From positions 2,356,001 through 2,420,000 of the forward strand of contig OY969109.1 in assembly GCA_963698015.1 (NCBI GenBank): DNA of 64,000 nucleotides. Direction: 5' to 3'. Each line of letters begins with the position of its first letter. The stretch's first letter is position 1. A program made the position numbers and the translations under genes. This document shows positions 54,828 through 62,335 of the stretch, piece after piece. The DNA comes from VAXT01 sp963698015 (GTDB taxonomy: Bacteria; Actinomycetota; Thermoleophilia; Gaiellales; Gaiellaceae). A model generated the notes under the pieces. That model was not told the DNA's origin and ran no database searches. It was given only the letters and a program-made list of their open reading frames with translations.

Positions 54828-56486
54828 TCACCGACTGCCGTCGCGGCCGTCCCCGTCCGGCGCCATGAACGGGTAGCGGTAGTCCGTCGGCGGGACGAAG
54901 GTCTCCTTGATCGTCCTCGGGCTGACCCAGCGGATCAGGTTCCACATCGAGCCCGCCTTGTCGTTCGTGCCCGACGCACGCCCGCCGCCGAAGGGCTGCT
55001 GGCCGACGACCGCCCCGGTCGGTTTGTCGTTCACGTAGAAGTTCCCGGCCGCGTAGCGCAGCGCGTCCTGCGCCTCGACGAGCGCCTCGCGATCGTCGGC
55101 GAACACGGCGCCCGTGAGGCCGTACGGCGCCGTCCGGTCGACGAGCTCGAGCGTGTCGCTCCACTTGCCTTCGGGATAGACGTACGCGGTCACGACCGGC
55201 CCGAACAGCTCGTCGCGGAGCAGGCGGAAGTCGGGGTCGCGGGTCTCGATCACGGTCGGCTCGACGAAGAAGCCCTCGTCGTCGTGGACGCCGCCGCCGA
55301 CGAGCACCTCGGTCCCGTCGTGCGAGCGGGCCTCGTCGATCGCCTCCCTCTGCGTCTCGAACGACTTCGCGTCGATGACCGCGCCCATGAAGTTCTCGAA
55401 GTCGGCGACGTCGCCCATCTTGATCTGCGCGACCTCCTCGGCGAGCCGCTCCCGCAGCTCCGGCCACAGGTTCGCGGGCGCGTACACGCGCGAGGCGGCC
55501 GAGCACTTCTGGCCCTGGTACTCGAACGAGCCACGGACGATCGCAGTCGCAACCGCGTCGACGTCCGCGGATGGATGGGCGACGATGAAGTCCTTCCCGC
55601 CGGTTTCGCCGACGATCCGCGGGTAGTTCCGGTAGTGGCCGACGTTTGAGCCGATCGTCTTCCACATCGAGTTGAAGACGCCCGTCGAGCCGGTGAAGTG
55701 GACGCCTGCGAGGTGCTCGCTCGCGAGCGCGGCGTCGCCGATCGTCGCGCCGGGGCCGTAGACGAGGTTGATCACGCCCGGCGGGAGGCCCGCTTCGATC
55801 AGGAGCTGCATCAGGAAGTGCGCGGAGTACGAGGCCGTTCCGGCCGGCTTCCAGACGACCGTGTTGCCCATCAGCGCGACGCTCGCGGGCAGGTTCGCCG
55901 CGATCGCGGTGAAGTTGAACGGCGAGACCGCGAAGACGAAGCCCTCGAGCGGCCGGTATTCCATCCGGTTCCACACGCCCTGGCTCGAGACCGGTTGCTG
56001 CTCGTAGATCCGCGTCATGAACTCGACGTTGAAGCGGTAGAAGTCGATCACCTCGCAGGCCGAGTCGATCTCGGCCTGGTGCGCGGTCTTCGACTGGCCG
56101 AGCATCGTCGCCGCGTTCAGCGTCGCGCGCCACGGGCCGGAGAGGAGCTCGGCTGCGCGGAGGAAGACGGCTGCGCGCTCCTCCCAGGGCAGGCGCGACC
56201 AGTCCTTCCACGCGTCGGCTGCGGCGCGGATCGCCTGGTCGACCTCCGCCTGGCCGCCCTGGTTCGCATCTGCGAGGACGTGGCTCTTCTTGTGGGGCAT
56301 CACGACCTCGGCGGTCGTCCCGGTGGTGACGTTCTCGCCCCCGATCACGAGGGGCAGCTCGATCCGCTCGGCCTGCATCTGGTCGAGTCGCCGGCGCAGC
56401 TGCTCCCGTTCAGGCGAACCGGGCGCGTACTCCTTGACCGGTTCGTTCGTCGGGGTCGGTGGTCGGAAGATGCCGGGGGCGCTCAT
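54828..56486 (-). CDS. pruA: L-glutamate gamma-semialdehyde (P5C) dehydrogenase
   Basis: Oxidises glutamate semialdehyde from proline breakdown to glutamate with NAD+. 552 aa, the stand-alone long form. Motifs: SPFNFTAIAANLP, WKPAGTASYSAHFL, HFTGSTGVFNSMW (NAD-binding region), ETGGKDF with the general-base Glu, GQKCSAASR with the catalytic Cys, and FGPVVTAYVY. ATG 56486 (SAPGIFRPPTPTNEPVKEYAPGSPER) has TAGAAT-N7 upstream as half of a divergent promoter with ogt. No proline dehydrogenase gene is adjacent. Confidence 0.93.
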   Translation of the reverse strand: MSAPGIFRPPTPTNEPVKEYAPGSPEREQLRRRLDQMQAERIELPLVIGGENVTTGTTAEVVMPHKKSHVLADANQGGQAEVDQAIRAAADAWKDWSRLPWEERAAVFLRAAELLSGPWRATLNAATMLGQSKTAHQAEIDSACEVIDFYRFNVEFMTRIYEQQPVSSQGVWNRMEYRPLEGFVFAVSPFNFTAIAANLPASVALMGNTVVWKPAGTASYSAHFLMQLLIEAGLPPGVINLVYGPGATIGDAALASEHLAGVHFTGSTGVFNSMWKTIGSNVGHYRNYPRIVGETGGKDFIVAHPSADVDAVATAIVRGSFEYQGQKCSAASRVYAPANLWPELRERLAEEVAQIKMGDVADFENFMGAVIDAKSFETQREAIDEARSHDGTEVLVGGGVHDDEGFFVEPTVIETRDPDFRLLRDELFGPVVTAYVYPEGKWSDTLELVDRTAPYGLTGAVFADDREALVEAQDALRYAAGNFYVNDKPTGAVVGQQPFGGGRASGTNDKAGSMWNLIRWVSPRTIKETFVPPTDYRYPFMAPDGDGRDGSR

Positions 56487-56493
56487 CGGCTTG

Positions 56494-56503
56494 ATTCTAC
56501 GAT
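56494..56503. promoter_or_regulatory. Overlapping divergent -10 boxes, TACGAT/TAGAAT
   Basis: Minus TAGAAT (56499-56494) lies 7 nt before ATG 56486 (pruA); plus TACGAT (56498-56503) lies 6 nt before ATG 56510 (ogt). The boxes share the TA at 56498-56499. Both are close to the TANNNT consensus. Confidence 0.6.
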
Positions 56504-56509
56504 TCCGGC

Positions 56510-56971
56510 ATGTCCGCAACGCACGTCAGCTACAAGGCGCGGGGCTGGGGTGTGGGGGAGATCTGGCTCGAGGGGCACCGGCTTCTGCACCACGAGCTGC
56601 CCCGCCCGTCCGTCGAGCAGCGCGGGAGGAGCCACCCGCTCGGCGAACGGTTCGCGCGGTACTTCGCCGGCGAGCCCGACGACTTCCTCGATGTGCCGAT
56701 CGAGCTCGACGGCGCAACCGACTTCGAGCTCGAGCTGACCGAGGCCTTGCGACGGGTCAGGCGTGGCGAGACCGTGACCTACGGAGAGCTCGCGGCGCTC
56801 GCCGGGCGTCCGAACGCGCAACGTGCAGCGGGATCGTTCTGCGCACGCAACCGCTTCTCGATCGTGGTTCCCTGTCACCGGGTCGTGGCCGCCGACGGGC
56901 TCGGTTCGTACGGCTCGCTCGGGGTCGAGTACAAACGACGGCTGCTGGAGCTCGAAGGTGCCGTTGTCTGA
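56510..56971 (+). CDS. ogt: Methylated-DNA-protein cysteine methyltransferase
   Basis: Repairs O6-alkylguanine by transferring the alkyl group to its own Cys. 153 aa. DNA-binding helix-turn-helix around VTYGELAALAGRPNAQRAAGSFCARN, then IVVPCHRVVAADG (PCHRV acceptor cysteine) and SYGSLGVEYKRRLLELEG. The methyl-acceptor Cys is intact. Leaderless-type start. The 3' end overlaps the GTG start of whiA by 14 bp. Confidence 0.92.
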   Translation: MSATHVSYKARGWGVGEIWLEGHRLLHHELPRPSVEQRGRSHPLGERFARYFAGEPDDFLDVPIELDGATDFELELTEALRRVRRGETVTYGELAALAGRPNAQRAAGSFCARNRFSIVVPCHRVVAADGLGSYGSLGVEYKRRLLELEGAVV

Positions 56972-57878
56972 GGAGCTGCGGAACGAGCTGGCCGGGATCA
57001 AGCCGGAACGGGATTGCGACCGGCTCGCGGAGCTTTCCGGGCTTGCGCATACGGCCGGGAGCCTGCATATCCACGGGCGCGGGGAGATCGGGCTGCACCT
57101 CGATCTCGCGAGCTCCGCGGCTGCGCGCCGCGCCTTCAGCCTTCTGCGCGAGCTCGGCGTGACGTCGGAGATCCGGACGTACCAGCGGCGTGCGTTCGGA
57201 CGGGAGACGCGCTACCAGCTCCACGTCGAGGGTGCGGACCGGGCGCTGAAGGTCCTCCAGGAGGCCGGAATCGTCGGCGCTCGCCGCGCGCCGCTCGAGC
57301 GCCCGCCGAAGCGGGTCGTCGCCCGCGCGTGCTGTCGCGCCGCGTACCTGCGCGGCTCGCTGCTCGGCGGCGGGACTCTGTCGGGCCCGAAATCGCCTCA
57401 CCTCGAGGTGCGGACGGCGACGGTCGAGGGCGCCGAGTTCATCGCCGAGATCGCGGAACGGACCGGCGTGCCGCTGCGCGTTCTCGACAAGGGGCGGCAC
57501 GCCGTCGCGTACGCGAAGGGGACGGGGCCGATTGCGGATGCGCTCGCCGCCGCGGGGGCGAGCGACGCGGTGCTCGTGATCGAGGAGCAGGTCGTGATGG
57601 GGGCGACGAAGGCGCGCGCGAACCGGCTCGCGAACGCTGATCACGCGAATCTCGTGCGCACGAGCCGGGCGGCGCAGGAGCAGATCCGCGCGGTGCGCCG
57701 GCTCGAGCGCGGCGGTGGGCTTGGCTCCCTGCCTCCGAAGCTGCGGGAGGTCGCTCGGCTGCGGCTTCGCTACCCCTCGCTCTCGTTGCGCGAGCTGGCG
57801 CTCAGATGCAGCCCGCCGGCGACGAAATCCGCGGTACAACGGCGCCTTTCGAGCCTCGTCCGGCTCGCCGGGTTGTAG
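56958..57878 (+). CDS. whiA: WhiA-type sporulation/cell-division regulator
   Basis: 306 aa from GTG 56958 (PLSEELRNELAGI). The N-terminal two-thirds are a catalytically dead LAGLIDADG-like fold (AAYLRGSLLGGGTLSGPKSPHLEV), the C-terminus a helix-turn-helix (LREVARLRLRYPSLSLRELALRCSPPATKSAVQRRLSSLVRLA). In Streptomyces WhiA with WhiB controls ftsZ and parAB; homologues in non-sporulating monoderms influence cell division. The usual rapZ and yvcK neighbours are not beside it here. Followed by 513 bp without a gene and then gap. Confidence 0.93.
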   Translation: MPLSEELRNELAGIKPERDCDRLAELSGLAHTAGSLHIHGRGEIGLHLDLASSAAARRAFSLLRELGVTSEIRTYQRRAFGRETRYQLHVEGADRALKVLQEAGIVGARRAPLERPPKRVVARACCRAAYLRGSLLGGGTLSGPKSPHLEVRTATVEGAEFIAEIAERTGVPLRVLDKGRHAVAYAKGTGPIADALAAAGASDAVLVIEEQVVMGATKARANRLANADHANLVRTSRAAQEQIRAVRRLERGGGLGSLPPKLREVARLRLRYPSLSLRELALRCSPPATKSAVQRRLSSLVRLAGL

Positions 57879-58190
57879 AGCCGTGAACGAGTGAGTCATA
57901 CTCCGATTTGCGGCGGGTCTGTGCTCGTCCGGCGATGGATTCAGACCCCGTCCGTCGCCAAGGTCCGGAGCGCGGTTCAACGGGAGGGGGAGGTCGTCCT
58001 CGGAGCTTCCCCTCCGGCCCGCCGCCTTATTGCGGCCGCCAACGCGGCACTGTTCCGCACTCAGGTCGGGCCCGCGGCATCTAGTTGCCGCCAAAGGCGG
58101 CGGGCCGGTCGGGACTTAAGACGCGGACGCGGGCAAAGCCCGCATCCGCTCTATGTCGTCATCGCAAGCGATGACGACGCGGCCGGACAG
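57879..58190. other. Gene-free region with three consecutive hairpins
   Basis: No credible ORF between whiA and the tandem array. Three stems with A-rich loops follow each other: GCCGCC-AAA-GGCGGC (58087-58101); GCGGA/TCCGC outside GCGGGC-AAA-GCCCGC (58123-58149); and an 11-bp perfect stem GTCGTCATCGC-AA-GCGATGACGAC (58155-58178). The first could end whiA transcription, though no T-run follows. The cluster could also be a structured small RNA. Confidence 0.55.
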
Positions 58191-58397
58191 GACATGGCAG
58201 GTGCCTGGCACCGAACATGGCTCGATCAGCGGATCTCGGCGGTCGGGCTTGCGCCTCGACGTGGCGGGGACAGGACATGGCAGGTGCCTGGCACCGGACA
58301 TGGCTCGATCAGCGGATCTCGGCGGTCGGGCTTGCGCCTCGACGTGGCGGGGACAGGACATGGCAGGTGCCTGGCACCGGACATGGCTCGATCAGCG
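58191..58397. repeat. 83-bp tandem repeat array with GGTGCCTGGCACC palindromes
   Basis: Two full 83-bp units (58191-58273 and 58274-58356), differing at one base, and a partial third of 41 bp (58357-58397). Each begins GACATGGCAGGTGCCTGGCACC; the palindromic core is at 58200-58212, 58283-58295 and 58366-58378. The partial unit contains the stop codon of the minus-strand glycosidase-like gene. No spacers, so not CRISPR. Confidence 0.9.
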
Positions 58398-59852
58398 AGC
58401 GACGACGAAGCGGCGACTCGTCACGCGGGTCTTGCGGTCTCGGTTCGCCTCGGCCCTGAAGCGGATCGAGTAGACGTAGCGGCCCGGAGCGAGCCGGCGT
58501 GACGCGAAGCGCACGGACCGAGTCAAGTGCGCCTCGAGCCGGCCTCGCTTCAAGAGGACACGCATTGGTCTCCGGCCCCGGCGGAGGCGGTAGACGGCCG
58601 CCCGGAACCGCGCGTCCTCGCCGGCCGTCGCCGTGAAGCCCCACGAGCGGATTCGCCTCGGCAGGCGACGGTCGCTCGAAAAAGTCGCCGACGCGCCATC
58701 CACGGTGGTCGAGTGCCGCCACATGCGCAAGCGGCCGACGCAGTTCCCGCCCGTCTTCGAGAGCACGTCCCGCACCGAACGGTACGAGGGGCGGAGCGAC
58801 CCGTCCGCCCGCATCAGCCCCGCCTGCCAGCGCGAGAGATTCGGCTCGTCGCGCAGGCCGAAGAAGAGGAGCGCATCGACACTCGGGTCGCAAGCCTCGT
58901 ACCGGACGAGCGAGGCGTAGATCGACGCCTGCGAGGCCTCGGTCGTCGGCTTGACCGTCTCGGCCCCGAAGTACGCGCTGAGCCTGTTCCTCGGAACCGC
59001 GACCTGCCACCCGACCTCGTCCAGCCGCACGCGCAAGCCGTCCTCGAACGTCTTCTGGCCCGTGCCGTGGAATGCGTCCCAGACCGCCTGCTTGATCCGG
59101 TCGAGGTCGGTCGCGCCCGCATTCGGCCACATGATGCCCGCGGTAAGCGAGTCGGTGTCCCTCCTCGGATACGGGTGGTAGGCGAGCTCGTCCATCAGCG
59201 GCCTCGTCCGCCCGCTCCGCCGGTACGCGGCGCCCATCCGCTCGAGGAATTTGACCGGCGACGTGGAGACGTTCCCCGACGCTCCCTGACCATCGTTCCC
59301 ACGCGAAGAGAGCCCGAGGCCGATGACCTGGATCGCCGGATCGACCTCCTTCAGTGCGTCGTAGCTCGCCGCGAGCAGCGCCTCGTACGCGCCGGCGGAG
59401 ACGTTCCTCCCGCGGGCATCGAACTGCGGCTGCCAGAAGTACGGCTGGTTCGGCTCGTTGCCGACGATGATGTCCTTGACGGTCGGAAACGTGCGCGCGA
59501 CTTGTTGCTCGAAGGCGACGAACCGGCTCGCAGCCTCTGGTGACGAGGTGATTGCGGTCGCGCTCCCGGGCTGGATCGAGATCGCGACGTGGACCCCGCG
59601 AACCGCCGCGGTCGGCAGGAGCGCCTTGATCTCGCGCCGGTTCTCGATCTCGGTCGGCCGCGCCGGATCCCACCTGACGGGCAGCCGCAGCTCCCGCAGG
59701 CCGACGTCGTTCAGCACTCCGAGATAGGCGGCGCCGCCGTCCGCGTTGCCGAGCAAGGTGTTGTCCGCGACCCCGACGCCGATCCCTGCGCGTGCAGGCC
59801 CCGCCAACGCCAAGCACGCGCAGGCGAGGGCGAAGCTTGCCGCAGGCTTCAT
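58392..59852 (-). CDS. Secreted glycoside-hydrolase-like protein (clan A type)
   Basis: 486 aa with signal peptide (MKPAASFALACACLALAGPARA). The TIM-barrel part (to about residue 350) has DIIVGNEPNQPYFW (acid/base candidate) and VRLDEVGWQVAVP (nucleophile candidate), and is paralogous to the protein at 50656-51816. The last 130 residues are an Ig-like domain (SWGFTATAGEDARFRAAVYRLRRG and LAPGRYVYSIRF). The stop codon lies in the partial unit of the 83-bp repeat array. Likely acts on wall or capsule polysaccharide; specificity unknown. Confidence 0.75.
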   Translation of the reverse strand: MKPAASFALACACLALAGPARAGIGVGVADNTLLGNADGGAAYLGVLNDVGLRELRLPVRWDPARPTEIENRREIKALLPTAAVRGVHVAISIQPGSATAITSSPEAASRFVAFEQQVARTFPTVKDIIVGNEPNQPYFWQPQFDARGRNVSAGAYEALLAASYDALKEVDPAIQVIGLGLSSRGNDGQGASGNVSTSPVKFLERMGAAYRRSGRTRPLMDELAYHPYPRRDTDSLTAGIMWPNAGATDLDRIKQAVWDAFHGTGQKTFEDGLRVRLDEVGWQVAVPRNRLSAYFGAETVKPTTEASQASIYASLVRYEACDPSVDALLFFGLRDEPNLSRWQAGLMRADGSLRPSYRSVRDVLSKTGGNCVGRLRMWRHSTTVDGASATFSSDRRLPRRIRSWGFTATAGEDARFRAAVYRLRRGRRPMRVLLKRGRLEAHLTRSVRFASRRLAPGRYVYSIRFRAEANRDRKTRVTSRRFVVAR

Positions 59853-59907
59853 TCGCGGTCACGTTAGGTCGCCGGCGCGCTCCTTCTCTTCCCCCGAACG
59901 GGGGGGT

Positions 59908-59913
59908 TAGACT
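59908..59913 (+). promoter_or_regulatory. -10 box TAGACT of gap
   Basis: TAGACT lies 7 nt before ATG 59921. The same TAGACTCGC context precedes tyrS. A run of seven G residues (59900-59906) lies just upstream, where a -35 spacer would be. Confidence 0.6.
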
Positions 59914-59920
59914 CGCAGCG

Positions 59921-60937
59921 ATGGCGACAAGGGTCGGGATCAACGGCTTCGGCCGGATCGGGCGGAACTTCTACCGCGCGTACCTGCAGAAGAAGCCCGG
60001 GTTCGAGATCGTGGCGGTCAACGACCTCGCCGACCCCGACGTGCTCGCGCACGTGCTCAAGTACGACTCCACGCACGGCGTCCTGAGCTCCGAGGTCGAA
60101 GCCGGCGACGGACGGATCACCGTCGACGGGAGCCCGTTCGAGGTGCTCTCGAAGCGCGATCCGACCGCTCTTCCGTGGGTCGACCGCGGCGTGGACGTCG
60201 TCGTCGAGTCGACGGGCCTCTTCACCGACCGCGCCGGAGCTGAGCAGCACCTGACCGCCGGCGCGAAGAAGGTCGTGATTTCTGCGCCGGCGACCGACCC
60301 GGACGTGACGCTCGTGCTCGGCGTCAACGACGACGCGTACGACCCCGAGCAGCACCACATCATCTCGAACGCCTCGTGCACGACGAACTCCGTCGGGCCG
60401 ATGGCCAAGATCCTGATGGACAGCTTCGGGCTCGACTCCGGCTTCATGACGACGATCCATGCGTACACAACGGAGCAGCAGCTCCAGGACCAGATCGCCG
60501 TGACGCGGAAGGGCACGGTCGACCTCCGGCGGATTCGCGCAGCGCCCCAGAGCATCATCCCGGCCTCGACCGGCGCGGCGAAGGCGATCGGCGAGGTGAT
60601 CCCCGAGCTGAAGGGCAAGCTCGACGGGATGGCGATGCGCGTGCCGGTTCCCGACGGGAGCGTCACCGACCTCGTCTGCGTGCTCAGCCGCGAGGCGAGC
60701 GCGGACGACGTGAACGCGGCGTTCCGCTCGGCGGCGGACAGCGACCACTGGGCCGGCATCCTGCAGTACACAGAGGTCCCGATCGTGTCCTCTGACATCG
60801 TCGGCAACTCGTACTCGTGCATCATCGACGGCCTCTCGACGATGGCGCACGGGAACCAGGTGAAGGTGATCGGCTGGTACGACAACGAGTGGGGCTACTC
60901 GTGCCGGCTGGTCGACCTGATCGACCGGCTGCTCTAG
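59921..60937 (+). CDS. gap: Glyceraldehyde-3-phosphate dehydrogenase
   Basis: NAD-dependent glycolytic enzyme, 338 aa. VGINGFGRIGRNFYRA at the N-terminus binds NAD, Asp after strand 2 (VNDLAD) favours NAD+, catalytic Cys is in SNASCTTNSVGPMAK, His in TTIHAYTTEQ, and WYDNEWGYSCRLVDL closes the sequence. ATG 59921 with a leaderless-type -10. In most actinobacteria gap, pgk and tpiA form one operon; here an oppositely oriented gene separates gap from pgk. Confidence 0.96.
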   Translation: MATRVGINGFGRIGRNFYRAYLQKKPGFEIVAVNDLADPDVLAHVLKYDSTHGVLSSEVEAGDGRITVDGSPFEVLSKRDPTALPWVDRGVDVVVESTGLFTDRAGAEQHLTAGAKKVVISAPATDPDVTLVLGVNDDAYDPEQHHIISNASCTTNSVGPMAKILMDSFGLDSGFMTTIHAYTTEQQLQDQIAVTRKGTVDLRRIRAAPQSIIPASTGAAKAIGEVIPELKGKLDGMAMRVPVPDGSVTDLVCVLSREASADDVNAAFRSAADSDHWAGILQYTEVPIVSSDIVGNSYSCIIDGLSTMAHGNQVKVIGWYDNEWGYSCRLVDLIDRLL

Positions 60938-60939
60938 CG

Positions 60940-62286
60940 CTACGCGACAGACGCCGTGTCCACGGCGAACAGCTGCCAGTCGCCGGGGATGCCCTTCAAC
61001 TCGCGCGGGCCACGGTCCTCGAAGAGGATGCCAGACCCCGCGACGAGGTCCTTGACAGTCCTAGAGACGAGGACTTCTCCGACGCCCGCGCTCGAGGCCA
61101 CGCGTGCTCCCGTGTGCACGGCTATCCCTGCGACCTTGCCGTCGATCACCTCGCATTCACCCGTATGGAGCCCGGCCCTGACGTTCAGGCCGAGCGGGCG
61201 AACCTGTTCGAGGATGGCGCACGCGCAGCGAATCCCTCGCGCCGGCCCGTCGAAGCTCGCGAAGAACCCGTCACCGGCAGTATCCACCTCGCGCCCGCGG
61301 TAGCGGACGAGTTGGCGCCGTACAAGCTCATGATGCTGCTCCAGGAGCTCCCTCCAAGCGCGGTCCCCAAGCTCCGCGGCCCGTTCGCTCGACTGCACGA
61401 TGTCGGTGAAGAGGACGGTGGCGAGCACTCGGTCGGGCTCGCTCTCGCGTGGGCCGCTCTCCCAGGCGGACTCGAGGAACGACTTAATCTCGTTCACGGT
61501 TCGGTCTAGGTCCTTGCCCATGGGCATGTGGGGTGCTCCCGGCAACTCGAGCATGCGTGCTCCCGCGATGTGATCGGCCATCCAGCGCCCGCCCTCCACG
61601 GGGATGTGGTCTCGCTCACCGTGCACGACCAGTGTCGGCGCCTGAACCGACGGAAGGACGTCACGCACGTCGATCTCCTTGTTGAGAAGAGTCAAGGCAC
61701 GCATTCCGCCCGGCGTAATGCTCTGCCGGTAGAGATCGGCGAATGCCCGACCCTCCTCGTCGTCCTCCATCATCGTCCTCAACGCGGCAAGCGCCTCCTC
61801 GCGCGTCCCGAGGATCTGCAGAGCGATCTCGGCCGCGCGGTCGTACTCGTCGTCGCTCTGGCCCCACGGATGGTCCGGCGCCCACAATTGCCGGGCGAAG
61901 CCTCCGATCAGGACGAGCGCGTCGGTCCGCTCCGGGTAGGTGGCGGCGAAGACGATTCCGAGCGGCGCGCCTTCGGAGAGCCCGATGAGTGCGGAGCGTG
62001 GCGAGCCGACCGCGTCCATCACGGCTCGGATGTCGTCCATGCGTGTTTCGAGGGTCGGCGCTCCGACGACGCGGTCGGACATTCCCGTGCCGCGCTTGTC
62101 GAAGATGATCAGTCGTGAGAATGAGGCGAGCGCGCGGTAGAGCGTCGCGCGTGAGGCGATGTTCCAGCCGAGCTCGACGTTCGAGACGAAGCCCGGGATG
62201 AACACGATGTCGAACGGCCCATCGCCTAGGACCTGGTAGGCGATCGAGATCTCCCCGCTCGTCGCGTAACGGGTCTCGGGCTGCAT
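60940..62286 (-). CDS. Alpha/beta-hydrolase fused to a class III adenylate/guanylate cyclase domain
   Basis: 448 aa. Residues 1-270 are an alpha/beta hydrolase: oxyanion region FIPGFVSNVE, nucleophile GLSEGAPLGI, Asp in HGERDHIPVEGG and His in GAPHMPMG. Residues about 285-445 are a class III cyclase domain: TVLFTDIVQSSERAAELGD (metal Asp), EVDTAGDGFFASF (second metal Asp), then LNVRAGLHTGECE. This fusion occurs in many actinobacteria, probably as an enzyme-regulated or ligand-sensing cyclase. ATG 62286; the long reading frame upstream of it is antisense to pgk. It lies between gap and pgk on the other strand. Confidence 0.87.
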   Translation of the reverse strand: MQPETRYATSGEISIAYQVLGDGPFDIVFIPGFVSNVELGWNIASRATLYRALASFSRLIIFDKRGTGMSDRVVGAPTLETRMDDIRAVMDAVGSPRSALIGLSEGAPLGIVFAATYPERTDALVLIGGFARQLWAPDHPWGQSDDEYDRAAEIALQILGTREEALAALRTMMEDDEEGRAFADLYRQSITPGGMRALTLLNKEIDVRDVLPSVQAPTLVVHGERDHIPVEGGRWMADHIAGARMLELPGAPHMPMGKDLDRTVNEIKSFLESAWESGPRESEPDRVLATVLFTDIVQSSERAAELGDRAWRELLEQHHELVRRQLVRYRGREVDTAGDGFFASFDGPARGIRCACAILEQVRPLGLNVRAGLHTGECEVIDGKVAGIAVHTGARVASSAGVGEVLVSRTVKDLVAGSGILFEDRGPRELKGIPGDWQLFAVDTASVA

Positions 62287-62335
62287 GCGTCCATTCTCTC
62301 GCCGCACTTCGGTTCCCGCTAGGCTCGCGATCCTC

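Noticed and set aside
58191..58397. Possible CRISPR array
   Set aside because: Repeats are contiguous 83-bp units with no variable spacers, and no cas gene is present.
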